Source of the DNA: DATBGO01 sp963695645
Lineage (GTDB): Bacteria > Actinomycetota > Actinomycetes > Streptosporangiales > Streptosporangiaceae
Assembly: GCA_963695645.1 (NCBI GenBank)
Contig: CAVOHC010000017.1
Location: 248,001 to 312,000, forward strand
Direction of reading: 5' to 3'
Length of the DNA stretch: 64,000 nucleotides
A model generated the notes under the pieces. The model searched no databases, was not told the origin of the DNA, and saw nothing but the letters and a program-made list of their open reading frames with translations. The translations under genes and the position numbers were made by a program. Shown here in pieces: positions 26,108 to 36,256 of this stretch. Positions within the stretch are counted from its first letter, which is position 1. Every line of letters begins with the position of its first letter.

Positions 26108-27033
26108 TTGAGCTTCACACCGCCCGCCACCAGATCGACACGCAATTGGTCCACCTCGGCCGGGGAGGCGTCGACCAGCGGCGCGCGTACCGGCCCGCCG
26201 GGGAGGCCGAGCAGTCCGAGCGCCGCCTTCGTCGTGATGACCCCCTGCGTCCGGGACATCCCGGTGTAGACGGGAAGCAGCTCGCGATGGATCGCCAGGG
26301 CCCTGGTGACGTCGCCTTTCGTGTAGGCGTCGATCATCTCGTGCAGCCGGTCGCCGACCACGTGACTGTGCACGCTGACGAATCCGACGGCACCGATAGC
26401 CAGCCAGGGCAGGTTGAGCATGTCGGAACCGCAGTAGTAGGCGACCTGAGTGGCGGCCATTACCACGGACGAAGCACCCGGATCGTCCTTGGCGTCCTTG
26501 ACCGCGACGATCCTGGGATGCTGGGCGAGCCTGATCAGCGTCTCGGTCGCGATGGGCGTCGCAGTGCGGCCTGGGATGTCATAGAGCATGACGGGCAGGC
26601 CGGTGGCGTCCGCGACCGCCGTGAAGTGCCTGAACAGCCCCTCCTGTGGCGGCTTGCTGTAGTACGGCGTGACCACGAGCAGGGCGGCCGCGCCCGCCCG
26701 CTCCGCCTGCCTGGCAAGCTCGCAGGTGTGCGCGGTGTCGTTGGTACCGACCCCGGCCACGACGGTGGCACGGTCCCCGACAGCCTCGACCACGGTGCGC
26801 AGCAGGCGGTCCTTTTCAGCGTCGGTCGTGGTCGGCGATTCGCCGGTGGTGCCGCTGATAACCAAGCCGTCGCTGCGCATCTCGCCGACCAGGTGCTGGG
26901 CGAGCTTGGCGGCCCCCTCATAGTCGACCGCACCAGCGCTGGTCATCGGCGTGACCATGGCGGTGAGCAGGCGGCCGAACGGGGCCGCCGGGACGCCTGC
27001 GGCGCGTCCCTCGGGCGTTGCGGTAGCTGTCAT
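26104..27033 (-). CDS. dapA: 4-hydroxy-tetrahydrodipicolinate synthase
   Basis: 309 residues from ATG 27033; a longer GTG start at 27228 would add 65 residues of non-homologous text. It is a TIM-barrel aldolase with SGTTGESPTTT (substrate-binding Thr pair), the catalytic Tyr in VTPYYSKPPQEG, GRT, and Schiff-base Lys in IVAVKDAKDD. It makes the first intermediate of lysine and meso-diaminopimelate synthesis from pyruvate and aspartate semialdehyde. First gene of the dapA-rnj-ftsK run. Confidence 0.95.
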   Translation of the reverse strand: MTATATPEGRAAGVPAAPFGRLLTAMVTPMTSAGAVDYEGAAKLAQHLVGEMRSDGLVISGTTGESPTTTDAEKDRLLRTVVEAVGDRATVVAGVGTNDTAHTCELARQAERAGAAALLVVTPYYSKPPQEGLFRHFTAVADATGLPVMLYDIPGRTATPIATETLIRLAQHPRIVAVKDAKDDPGASSVVMAATQVAYYCGSDMLNLPWLAIGAVGFVSVHSHVVGDRLHEMIDAYTKGDVTRALAIHRELLPVYTGMSRTQGVITTKAALGLLGLPGGPVRAPLVDASPAEVDQLRVDLVAGGVKLK

Positions 27034-27641
27034 GTACCGAACGCTACCGGGCGCTGCCGCCGCGGGGGTACAGCCGACGCGATACGCGCACGTAATCTGC
27101 CGCTGGCCGGGGCCGGACGGGCGCCCTACCGGGGACCGGGGACCCAGGGACTCGGCTGCCCGGGCCGGCCCGTCGCTCAGGCTGGATCCCGGCTCTGCCG
27201 GGCGCTGGCGCCCATCCCCGGCAGACACTACGGCCGGTAGCCTGAACCCCTGGCCGGCTTGGCCGTCGCTGCGCCGTTTGTTCAGGCGGCCCGGGCGGCT
27301 TGCTGGGCGCGCCCGGGGCCCTTGTGAAGACGCGGCGACGTGAGCTCGGGGGTACCCACGTCGCCTGCGTCTGCCTCATTATCGGCCACCATTGCACATG
27401 CCGTTACTCGTTGCGCGCAATTCGTTATACACCGGACCGCCAGCACGACCTTTAGAAACACCACCGGGCCTAATAAGTCTCATATCGCCCACCGGCCACC
27501 GCGGCCTCACGGCGGCAACCATGATCGTGGTCGCTAGGCGGGGCCGGAACACGAGAACACCATGATCACGGCGGCCGGATGGCGGCCGGTGCGCGCCAGC
27601 TTCCTCCAGGTCAGCCTGATGCCGGCTGCCTATGCTGAGAC
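27034..27641. other. Intergenic region of about 600 bp
   Basis: No gene is supported. The part around 27370-27490 is distinctly AT-rich for this genome (TTCGTTATACACC, CCTAATAAGTCTCATA) and is a likely promoter zone. ACCATGATC occurs at two nearby places (about 27518 and 27559), a weak direct repeat. The dapA side is GC-rich spacer. Confidence 0.5.
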
Positions 27642-28271
27642 ATGCGATCACCGATGCAGAACCGCGTCACGCCGCTGGGCGATCTCGTCGCGATCGAGCT
27701 TCGCGGCGCATGGACGGGCAACCGCGGCAATCTGCATCGCGGTACCCAGGTGGTCCGTTTCCATGGCAGCCAGTTGTGGATCACCTGCGCGCTGCATTAC
27801 CGGGACTGGAAGCTGGCGCAGTGGGCTCCCGGCCGGTTCACCGTCCTGTTCTTCCATGACGAGGCGGTGTCTTTCGCGGCCGGCCATCGCCCGTGTGCCT
27901 GGTGCCGCCGGGAGGCATACAACGCGTTCCGCGGTGCGTGGGCCGCTGGGCTCGGCGTGCCGGTGCCGCTGGCCGTCCAGATGGACCGCCAGCTGCACAG
28001 CGAGCGGATCGTCCGCGGCACCCACCGCAGGCAGTTCCACTCGTTCTCCTGGCCGGCGCTACCTGCCGGGAGCTTCGCGCTCGTCGATGGCGAGCCGACG
28101 CTGGTGCTCGATGGGGCTGTGGTGCCGTGGACGATCCGCGGTTACTCCGCTGCACGTGCCAGGCCCCGCGCTGGTTTTGCCGAAGTGATCACCCCGCCGT
28201 CGACGGTGGCAGCGCTGCGGGCAGGGTACCGGCCGCAGATTGACCCAGCGGCCACTTCTAATCTCTGGTAA
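27642..28271 (+). CDS. Conserved hypothetical protein with HRPCxxCRR motif
   Basis: 209 residues. The central motif GHRPCAWCRREAYNAFRGAW resembles the zinc-binding PCxxC loop of Ada-type metal domains but lacks the rest of that domain. Aromatic blocks surround it (LWITCALHYRDWKLAQW, HRRQFHSFSWPALPAGSF). The gene has coding-like composition throughout and no signal peptide or membrane helix. Proteins with this motif occur in actinomycetes without an assigned role. A metal- or nucleic-acid-binding role is possible but unproven. The ATG at 27654 is an alternative start. Confidence 0.7.
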   Translation: MRSPMQNRVTPLGDLVAIELRGAWTGNRGNLHRGTQVVRFHGSQLWITCALHYRDWKLAQWAPGRFTVLFFHDEAVSFAAGHRPCAWCRREAYNAFRGAWAAGLGVPVPLAVQMDRQLHSERIVRGTHRRQFHSFSWPALPAGSFALVDGEPTLVLDGAVVPWTIRGYSAARARPRAGFAEVITPPSTVAALRAGYRPQIDPAATSNLW

Positions 28272-28474
28272 TCCCTACTCGCCCGTGGCTGGATCATGGC
28301 GACTGGCCGGGCCGCCTTTTCATGAGCGATTGCCAGAGCACCGGATCGTGATGGCAGGTGGTCACCTGGATGACACCTGGATGATGTCATCGGGGTTGCG
28401 CGGCCTGCTCCAGGTCGACCTGGTCACAGCGGGCACGCGGCCCGTGCCGCCCGCAGCCAGCCGCGGCCGAATTG

Positions 28475-28694
28475 CGGTATGGTACCCCTGTCCTGGGTCG
28501 GCCCAGGATGGCGCAGAGCCCAGCGAAGCCGGTGCGATCCCGGCGCTGTCCCGCAACGGTAATGCCCCGAGAGGGGACGAGCCCGGACGCCTGACCCGCG
28601 CCGACGATCTGTCCTCGGAGGAAGGGCGGTTCGTTCCGGCGCCCCGTTGGCGTCGTGGCGGGCGCACTTCGTCCTCCAGACCCGACGGAGGATG
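28475..28694 (+). ncRNA. Cobalamin riboswitch 3
   Basis: It carries AGCGAAGCCGGTGCGATCCCGG, GCTGTCCCGCAACGGTAATGCC and a B12 box (GAGCCCGGACGCCTG, about 28579-28593). The downstream CTGTCCTCGGAGGAAGGGCGG block is identical to riboswitch 2. It precedes btuF-btuC-btuD. Confidence 0.93.
28670..28694 (+). promoter_or_regulatory. Ribosome-site sequestering hairpin of riboswitch 3
   Basis: CGTCCTCC (28670-28677) can pair with GGAGGATG (28687-28694), hiding the Shine-Dalgarno and first ATG of btuF. The arrangement repeats that of riboswitch 2. Confidence 0.7.
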
Positions 28695-28697
28695 ATC

Positions 28698-29666
28698 ATG
28701 CCGGCTCTCTCTCGTCAGTTCCCGGCCGTCATAGCCATTGCGGCTGTCGCCGCGTTCTGTGCGGCCTGCGGCACTTCAGCTGCCGGCCATCCCGATGCCA
28801 ATAGCGCGGCTGCCGGGGCGGCTACTGCAGCCGGCGCCTTTCCCGTCACGATCTCGGCGGCCGGCGGCCCGGTCCGCGTCAGGTCCCGGCCGGCGAGAAT
28901 CGTCTCGCTGGCACCCACGGCGACCGAGATGCTGTACGCCATCGGCGCCGGCAGCCAGGTCAAGGCGGTGGACGCCGACTCGGACTACCCGGCGCAGGCG
29001 CCCAGGACCAAGCTGTCCGGGCTGGAGCCCAACGTCGAGGCGATCGTCGGCTACAAGCCAGATCTTGTCGTCGTCTCCAATTACGCCAGCGGCCTGGCCA
29101 AGCGCCTTGCCGCGTTCTCTATCCCGGTTCTCAACCTGCCGGCGGCGGCCAGCTTGAGCGGCATGTACAGCGAGTTCGATCAGCTCGGGCAGGCTACCGG
29201 CCACCTGGCCGCTGCCCAGCGCGAAGACGCGGCATTGCGCAGCCAGGTCGGCCAGATAACGGCGCAGGTGCCGCACAATTCCAGGCAGGTCACGTACTAC
29301 TACGAGCTGGACCAGACCTATTACTCGATCACGTCGTCGACATTCGTCGGCAGCCTGTTCAAGCTACTGGGGATGAAGAGCATCGCGGATGGGGCGTCAG
29401 GTGCGGCGGCCGCCGGCGGCTATCCGCAGCTGTCGAGCGAGTACATCATCAAGGCCAACCCCGACTTCATCGTCCTCGCGGACACGATCTGCTGCCACCA
29501 GAGCGCGGCGACCGTCGCAAAGCGTCCCGGGTGGTCGGGCCTGACCGCGGTCAGGGACGGTCACATCATCCTGCTCAATGACGACATCGCATCCAGGTGG
29601 GGTCCGCGGGTGGTCGACCTGCTGCGGACAGTCGAGGCAGCCCTCGCGAGGGAACGCGGCCAGTGA
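28698..29666 (+). CDS. btuF: Corrinoid ABC transporter substrate-binding lipoprotein BtuF
   Basis: 322 residues from ATG 28698, six bases after GGAGG (ATG 28692 is too close to it). Lipobox CAAC marks a lipoprotein. Binding-fold signatures are RPARIVSLAPTATEMLYAIGAG, ADTICCHQS and SRWGPRVVDLL. It is similar over its whole length to the protein at 13603 and clearly its paralogue. It is the first gene of a riboswitch-controlled btuF-btuC-btuD operon, overlapping btuC by GTGA, and should deliver cobalamin or cobinamide to BtuC. Confidence 0.92.
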   Translation: MPALSRQFPAVIAIAAVAAFCAACGTSAAGHPDANSAAAGAATAAGAFPVTISAAGGPVRVRSRPARIVSLAPTATEMLYAIGAGSQVKAVDADSDYPAQAPRTKLSGLEPNVEAIVGYKPDLVVVSNYASGLAKRLAAFSIPVLNLPAAASLSGMYSEFDQLGQATGHLAAAQREDAALRSQVGQITAQVPHNSRQVTYYYELDQTYYSITSSTFVGSLFKLLGMKSIADGASGAAAAGGYPQLSSEYIIKANPDFIVLADTICCHQSAATVAKRPGWSGLTAVRDGHIILLNDDIASRWGPRVVDLLRTVEAALARERGQ

Positions 29667-31057
29667 CGCCGCCAGCCGCCGGCGGGGCAGCCGGCCCGGC
29701 CGACACAACCGGCCGGACCGCGACGCCCGACACAACCGGCCGGACCGCGACGCCCGACACAACCAGCCGGACCGCCACGCCCGACACAACCAGCCGGACC
29801 GCCACGCCCGACACAACCAGCCGGACCGCCACGCCCGACACAACCAGCCGGACCGCCACGCCCGACACAACCAGCCGGACCGCCACGCCCGACACAACCA
29901 GCCGGACCGCCACGCCCGACACAACCAGCCGGACCGCCACGCCCGACACAACCAGCCGGACCGGCACTGCCGGCGCCGCCATCCCGGCCGCAGCCGCAAC
30001 GCCTAACCCGGCGCTCGCCCGGGTCCGCCCCGGCCGTCCGATCGCGGTGGCCACAGTGCTCTTGCTGGCCGCCATGATCATCGGAGTTTCGGTCGGCCCG
30101 GCTGACCTGTCCCTGCCAGCAGTGGTCGAGGCCCTGCTGGTGCGGCTGCCGTGGCATCCGGCGATGTCGGTCCCGAACCTGAATTCGGTCATTGTCTGGC
30201 AGATCAGGCTGCCGCGGGTGATCCTCGGCGCGCTTGTCGGGGCGATGCTCGCCGGCGGCGGCGCGGCATACCAGGGCGTGTTCCGCAATCCGCTGGCAGA
30301 CCCGTATCTGCTCGGCGTGGCGGCAGGCGGCGGCCTCGGCGCCACGATGATCATCGTGACCGGCGGCAGTCCCGGGCTGCTGCCGCCGGCGGCGTTCGCT
30401 GGCGCTCTATGCGCCGTTGCGCTCACCTACCTGCTCGGCGCGGGCCCGGGCCGCGGCGGCGAGTCGCCGGGTTCCGGCGCAGCGACAGCCTCGATCGTCC
30501 TGGCGGGCGTGGCTGTCGCCGCCTTGCTGACCGCGGTGCAGACTTACCTTCAGCAACAGCACGCCCAGACGCTCCAGGTGGTCTACTCCTGGATCCTCGG
30601 CGAGCTTTCGCTCGCCTCGTGGTCTGATGTCACGCTGATCCTCCCCTACGCGGTCCTCTCGGCGGTGCTGCTGATCACGCACCGCCGCCTGCTCGATGTG
30701 CTGCGGGTCGGCGAGACGGAGGCTGGCAGCCTCGGGGTGAACGTCGCGCGGCTGCGCCTGATGGTGGTGCTGGCCGCCACGCTCGGCACCGCGGCGGCGG
30801 TCGCGGTCAGCGGGCTGATCGGTTTCGTCGGCATCATCGTCCCGCACACCGTGCGGCTGACGGCCGGGGCGAGCTACCGGATCGTGCTGCCGGTCTCGAT
30901 GATCGGCGGTGCGGCCTTCCTGGTGCTTGCCGACGTGGTGGCCCGGACCGTGCAGGCCCCGGCCGAAGTGCCGATCGGGGTGATCACCGCAGCCGCAGGA
31001 GCGCCGTTCTTCCTGTTCGTCCTGCGGTCGCGCCGGAGCAGGCGGGACCTGTCATGA
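29663..31057 (+). CDS. btuC: Corrinoid ABC transporter permease BtuC with long repetitive N-terminal tail
   Basis: 464 residues from GTG 29663. About the first 120 residues are a Thr/Pro/Asp/Arg tail made of nonapeptide repeats, absent from ordinary BtuC. The remaining 340 residues are a normal FecCD/BtuC permease with about ten helices. Landmarks are RLPRVILGALVGAMLAGGGAAYQ, RNPLADPYLLGVAAGGG, the coupling loop SWILGELSLASW, and GLIGFVGIIVPHTVRL. It forms the transmembrane channel for corrinoid uptake with the adjacent ATPase. The tail should face the cytosol and could carry a regulatory or tethering role, or none. Confidence 0.92.
   Translation: MTPPAAGGAAGPADTTGRTATPDTTGRTATPDTTSRTATPDTTSRTATPDTTSRTATPDTTSRTATPDTTSRTATPDTTSRTATPDTTSRTATPDTTSRTGTAGAAIPAAAATPNPALARVRPGRPIAVATVLLLAAMIIGVSVGPADLSLPAVVEALLVRLPWHPAMSVPNLNSVIVWQIRLPRVILGALVGAMLAGGGAAYQGVFRNPLADPYLLGVAAGGGLGATMIIVTGGSPGLLPPAAFAGALCAVALTYLLGAGPGRGGESPGSGAATASIVLAGVAVAALLTAVQTYLQQQHAQTLQVVYSWILGELSLASWSDVTLILPYAVLSAVLLITHRRLLDVLRVGETEAGSLGVNVARLRLMVVLAATLGTAAAVAVSGLIGFVGIIVPHTVRLTAGASYRIVLPVSMIGGAAFLVLADVVARTVQAPAEVPIGVITAAAGAPFFLFVLRSRRSRRDLS
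29702..29967 (+). repeat. In-frame 27-bp (9-aa) minisatellite in btuC
   Basis: Ten tandem units of the DTTSRTATP type (the first two have Gly for Ser, the last is degenerate). Near-identity at the DNA level indicates recent expansion by slippage or recombination. Confidence 0.92.
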
Positions 31058-31836
31058 TCAGCCTCGACGCGGTGCGGGTCAGCTACGGCCAGGTGACGGC
31101 GCTTGACGGCATCACCGAGACGGTCGCCGACGGGGAATGGCTAGGGGTGATCGGTCCCAACGGCGCGGGGAAGACGACACTGCTGCGGGCGGCCGCCCGG
31201 CTGACCGGCTTCAGCGGCCACATCGCCGTTTGCGGCCAGCAGGTGACCAGGATGCCCAGGCGGCGGCTGGCCCGCCTGATCGCCTACGTGCCGCAGCAGC
31301 CACAGCTGCCGCCCGACATGACCGTTGCTGATTACGTCCTGCTCGGCCGCACTCCGCACATCGGCTACCTGCGGGTCGAGACCGATGCCGACCGCGCCAT
31401 CTGCGCCGCGCTGCTGGACCGGATGGCCTTGTCTGACATGGCCGGCCGGTCGCTGCGCACGCTGTCCGGCGGTGAGCTGCAGCGGCTGGTGCTCTCCCGG
31501 GCCCTGGCCCAGGAGGCGCCCGTCCTGCTGCTCGACGAACCCACCAGCGCACTCGACCTGGGCCGCCGGGTGGATGCGCTGGAGCTTATCGACGAGCTGC
31601 GTACCGAGCGGTCGCTTACCGTGCTGTCCGCGGTTCATGATCTGACCCTTGCCGGGCAGTTCGCCGACCGGCTGCTGCTGCTTGACCACGGCCGGGTGGC
31701 CGCGGCCGGATCACCGGCCGCCGTGCTGCGCGCGGAAGTGCTCGCCCGCTACTTCGGCCCGGGCGTTCAGGTGCTGACGACCGCCGGCGGTGACATTGCG
31801 GTCATTTCCGGCCGCCACGGCCACCCAAGCCGCTGA
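31054..31836 (+). CDS. btuD: Corrinoid ABC transporter ATPase BtuD
   Basis: 260 residues. ABC motifs are Walker A GPNGAGKTT, Q-loop YVPQQPQLP, signature LSGGELQRL, Walker B VLLLDEPT and H-loop SAVHDLTLA. It powers BtuC. The ATG overlaps the btuC stop (ATGA), completing a tightly coupled btuFCD operon under riboswitch 3. Confidence 0.94.
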   Translation: MISLDAVRVSYGQVTALDGITETVADGEWLGVIGPNGAGKTTLLRAAARLTGFSGHIAVCGQQVTRMPRRRLARLIAYVPQQPQLPPDMTVADYVLLGRTPHIGYLRVETDADRAICAALLDRMALSDMAGRSLRTLSGGELQRLVLSRALAQEAPVLLLDEPTSALDLGRRVDALELIDELRTERSLTVLSAVHDLTLAGQFADRLLLLDHGRVAAAGSPAAVLRAEVLARYFGPGVQVLTTAGGDIAVISGRHGHPSR

Positions 31837-31888
31837 CGAGGCCGATTGCAGGCGCACGTCGCCACCGGTCATGCTGCGGCAGCGCCGC

Positions 31889-32401
31889 TCAGGCGGCACT
31901 CGACTCGGCCAGGTAGGCGGCCCACTGCGGGTCTCCGTCGTGGGCAGCGCCGATCAGCCGCCAGTGCGTGCCTCTGGGCACCGCCGGGTCGCAGCGCAGG
32001 CTCCAGCCCAGTTCCTCAATGAGCCGGTCGGCCTTGCGATGGTTGCACCTGGAACAGGATGCGACGCAGTTCTCCCAGGCGTGCGTGCCGCCGCGGCTGC
32101 GGGGCACCACGTGATCGATGGTCTCGGCCTTCGTGCCGCAGTAAGCGCACTGGTAGTTGTCCCTGCGCATCAGTGCCGCCCTGGTCAGCGGGACACGGCT
32201 GCGGTGCGGCACCCGGATATAGCGGCGTAGCCTGATGACCGACGGCGCAGCCAGAATGACGGAGGCAGACCGCAGCACCGCGCCGCCCGCATCCTGGTGG
32301 AGAACCTCGGCCTTGTCGCCGATGACCAGGCACACGGCACGATGCAGGCAGATCGTCGTGAGCGGCTCATACGTCACGTTGAGCAGCAGTACCCGACGCA
32401 C
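31889..32401 (-). CDS. HNH endonuclease family protein
   Basis: 170 residues from GTG 32401, five bases after GGGGAGG; an in-frame ATG at 32488 lacks such a site. The N-terminus RRVLLLNVTYEPLTTI is typical of the widespread actinomycete HNH protein. The HNH/zinc core has CAYCG, IDHVVPRSRGG, NCVASCSRCN and HRKADR. Members bind or cut DNA, but the role of this housekeeping group is not settled. It is convergent with btuD and not part of any recognisable restriction or intron system. Confidence 0.9.
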   Translation of the reverse strand: MRRVLLLNVTYEPLTTICLHRAVCLVIGDKAEVLHQDAGGAVLRSASVILAAPSVIRLRRYIRVPHRSRVPLTRAALMRRDNYQCAYCGTKAETIDHVVPRSRGGTHAWENCVASCSRCNHRKADRLIEELGWSLRCDPAVPRGTHWRLIGAAHDGDPQWAAYLAESSAA

Positions 32402-32956
32402 TCGCACCTCCCCACGGGTGCACAGCTCCTGCGACCGGGAGCACCCGTGACCAGTGTGATTCCCCGCGGGCCCAGCCGCCAACAGCAATAGCGTAACCGC
32501 GCGGGCGCGCAGCGGCGCAGGCCACGCCGGCCGGGCAGGTCAGGCCACCGCAGCCGGTCACGCAAAGATCTGACAAGGGCTGCGAAATAAGCCTGGCCAG
32601 GGTGCAGCCGTGACGGCTGCCACCGCGCGGCGCCGCGCCGGCGAGCGGGCCCTGACAGACCCATGGCGATCGAAGGTCCTGGGACGACGACCCTCTGCAC
32701 GCACGCAAGATGTGCGCCGAGCTCCAGCACGCGACTTCGGCGCCGTTCCAGGTTCGCCCGATCCTGCGGCGCCGGGAATCTAATGTGGGACACGGGCAGC
32801 GAGCCGTTAGCCGTGCAGTGTCTTTGTCGTCGCGGACGCTCGCCTTCGCCGCTTTCATACCGGGTTCAGCCGGTGAGCGGCGCCTGCTGGGCGCCGCTGC
32901 CGCGCGGCTGGTCAGCGTGGCGCGCCGCAAGCCGCGACCATTGAGAGGACACCGCC
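32402..32956. other. Intergenic region of about 550 bp
   Basis: No credible gene: long frames here are arginine/serine-rich and lack ribosome sites. An imperfect hairpin (GGGTGC...GCACCC, about 32415-32446) lies just upstream of the HNH gene and may be a leader structure. The right end holds the promoter of the MscS gene. Confidence 0.5.
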
Positions 32957-33940
32957 GTGAGCACCGAAGCGCTCGTGCTGGCGCGCGCCGCCGCCGCCAT
33001 CAACCCGGCCCGCAGCCCGCTCGAGGGGGCCTGCGGGACCGACCCGGGGATCGCCTGCCGGACTATCTGGGACATCACGCACAATAGCCAGGCAGCCGCG
33101 CTGACTGATGTCTTCATCGCCGGGCCCGCGCAACTGGCCGTCCGGATCTTCTTCGTCGTGCTGCTCGCGGTCCTCATCAGGTTCGCCGCGCACCGGCTGA
33201 TCCGCAGGATCACCAGGCGGGCCGCCCAGGACGGCACCGGCAGCGAGCGCGGCCGCATGCTGTTCCGCGAGCGCAGGCAGCAGCGCGCCGCCGCGCTCGG
33301 GTCAGTCCTGGAGAATGCCGCCTCACTCACCATCTTCGGCATCGCGGCCATCACGATCCTCGGCGACATGGGGATTAACCTGGCGCCTGTGCTGGCCAGC
33401 GCGGGGGTGCTCGGCATCGCGATCGGGTTCGGGGCGCAGAGCCTGATGCAGGACTTCCTGGCCGGGATCTTCATGCTGATGGAGGACCAGTACGGGGTCG
33501 GCGATGTGGTGAACATCGGCGTCATCAGCGGCGTGGTGGAGGGCGTCAGCCTGCGGATCACCACGGTCAGGGACGTCAACGGCGTTGCCTGGCACATCCG
33601 CAACGGCACGATCACCCAGGCGGGCAACGGGTCGCAGGGCTGGGCCCGAGCGGTGGTGGATATCCCGGTTCCCTATGACGAGGACATCCCGCGGGCGCGC
33701 AGGCTGATGAGCACCGCCGCCACCGGGATGTGGCAGGAGCCCGCCTGGCAGGAGGCCATCCTCGAGGAGCCCGAGATGTGGGGCGTGCAGGACATGTCCA
33801 AGGACGCCATCACGCTGCGGGTCGCCGCCCGGACCGTTCCGCTGCGGCAATTCGAGGTCGAGCGGGAACTGCGGGAGCGCCTCAAGGTCGCGCTGGGGGG
33901 CGACTCGCCGGACCGGCAGCCCGCCAAGTCAGCAACTTAG
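32957..33940 (+). CDS. MscS-type small-conductance mechanosensitive channel
   Basis: 327 residues from GTG 32957 (GAGAGGA upstream). Transmembrane helices lie at about residues 55-75 and 115-165. The pore-lining helix and beta domain show the MscS signature GVLGIAIGFGAQSLMQDFLAGIFMLMEDQYGVGDVV, then EGVSLRITTVRDVNG. The C-terminal alpha/beta cytosolic vestibule follows. It releases solutes on hypo-osmotic shock. The acidic-basic tail (DSPDRQPAKSAT) is unstructured. Confidence 0.92.
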   Translation: MSTEALVLARAAAAINPARSPLEGACGTDPGIACRTIWDITHNSQAAALTDVFIAGPAQLAVRIFFVVLLAVLIRFAAHRLIRRITRRAAQDGTGSERGRMLFRERRQQRAAALGSVLENAASLTIFGIAAITILGDMGINLAPVLASAGVLGIAIGFGAQSLMQDFLAGIFMLMEDQYGVGDVVNIGVISGVVEGVSLRITTVRDVNGVAWHIRNGTITQAGNGSQGWARAVVDIPVPYDEDIPRARRLMSTAATGMWQEPAWQEAILEEPEMWGVQDMSKDAITLRVAARTVPLRQFEVERELRERLKVALGGDSPDRQPAKSAT

Positions 33941-34031
33941 CGCGCTGAGCGTCGCGGCGGAGCACCACTATCGCTGTCCGGCTAAGACTTGGCCAGCCCG
34001 CTGGCCGGCGGCACTACGCTGGAGCGCAGCC

Positions 34032-34457
34032 ATGGACGAGCCAGCTGAGATCACCCTGTATGAGGCAGTGGGCGGCGAGGAAACCTTCCGCCGGCTAGTG
34101 CACGCGTTCTACCGGGAGGTGGCGGCCGACCCGCAGCTCAGGCCCGTTTATCCCAGCAAGGATCTCGCGCCTGCCGAGGAGCATCTGCGGCTGTTCCTGA
34201 TCCAGTACTGGGGCGGGCCCAGCACCTACAACGAGCGCCGCGGGCATCCGCGGCTCCGGATGCGGCACGCGCATTTCGCGATCGGCGAAGCAGAGCGGGA
34301 CGCCTGGCTGCGCCATATGCGTACCGCGCTCGACGAGCTTGCCCTGGACGAGGCGCGCGACGCGCAGTTGTGGGAGTACCTGGTGATGGCTGCCCACAGC
34401 CTGGTCAACCAGCCCAGTCACCCGGGCGGCGCCGATCTGGGCCTATCGCCCGCCTGA
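34032..34457 (+). CDS. glbO: Group II truncated hemoglobin (GlbO-like)
   Basis: 141 residues with the 2-on-2 globin fold: TLYEAVGGEETFRRLVHAFYREVAADPQLRPVYP, then LRLFLIQYWGGPSTYNERRGHPRLRMRHAHFAIG. The proximal His lies in MRHAHF; Tyr-Trp-Gly and Tyr in the B/CD region match group II (trHbO) proteins. These bind oxygen and are linked to redox or membrane respiration in actinobacteria. It is convergent with ettA. Confidence 0.94.
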   Translation: MDEPAEITLYEAVGGEETFRRLVHAFYREVAADPQLRPVYPSKDLAPAEEHLRLFLIQYWGGPSTYNERRGHPRLRMRHAHFAIGEAERDAWLRHMRTALDELALDEARDAQLWEYLVMAAHSLVNQPSHPGGADLGLSPA

Positions 34458-34505
34458 CTGCCCGGCTTGCGCTGCCCGGCCCCGCGCAGCCCGGCCCCGG
34501 CCTGA

Positions 34506-36170
<1,665 letters not shown>

Positions 36171-36256
36171 GGACTTAAGGGTATGGGGCCGCGCCGCCCT
36201 CTGTACAACGCCGCCGCCGCATCGCTGTCAGCGGTGCCGTCGTCACCGCGAAGCAG

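Noticed and set aside
27034..27228. N-terminal extension of dapA to GTG 27228
   Set aside because: The added 65 residues are Pro/Gly/Arg-rich with no aldolase homology; the ATG at 27033 gives the standard start.
32367..32930. 187-codon minus-strand frame upstream of the MscS gene
   Set aside because: Arg/Ser/Cys-rich shadow text without a ribosome site; it runs into the HNH gene in another frame.
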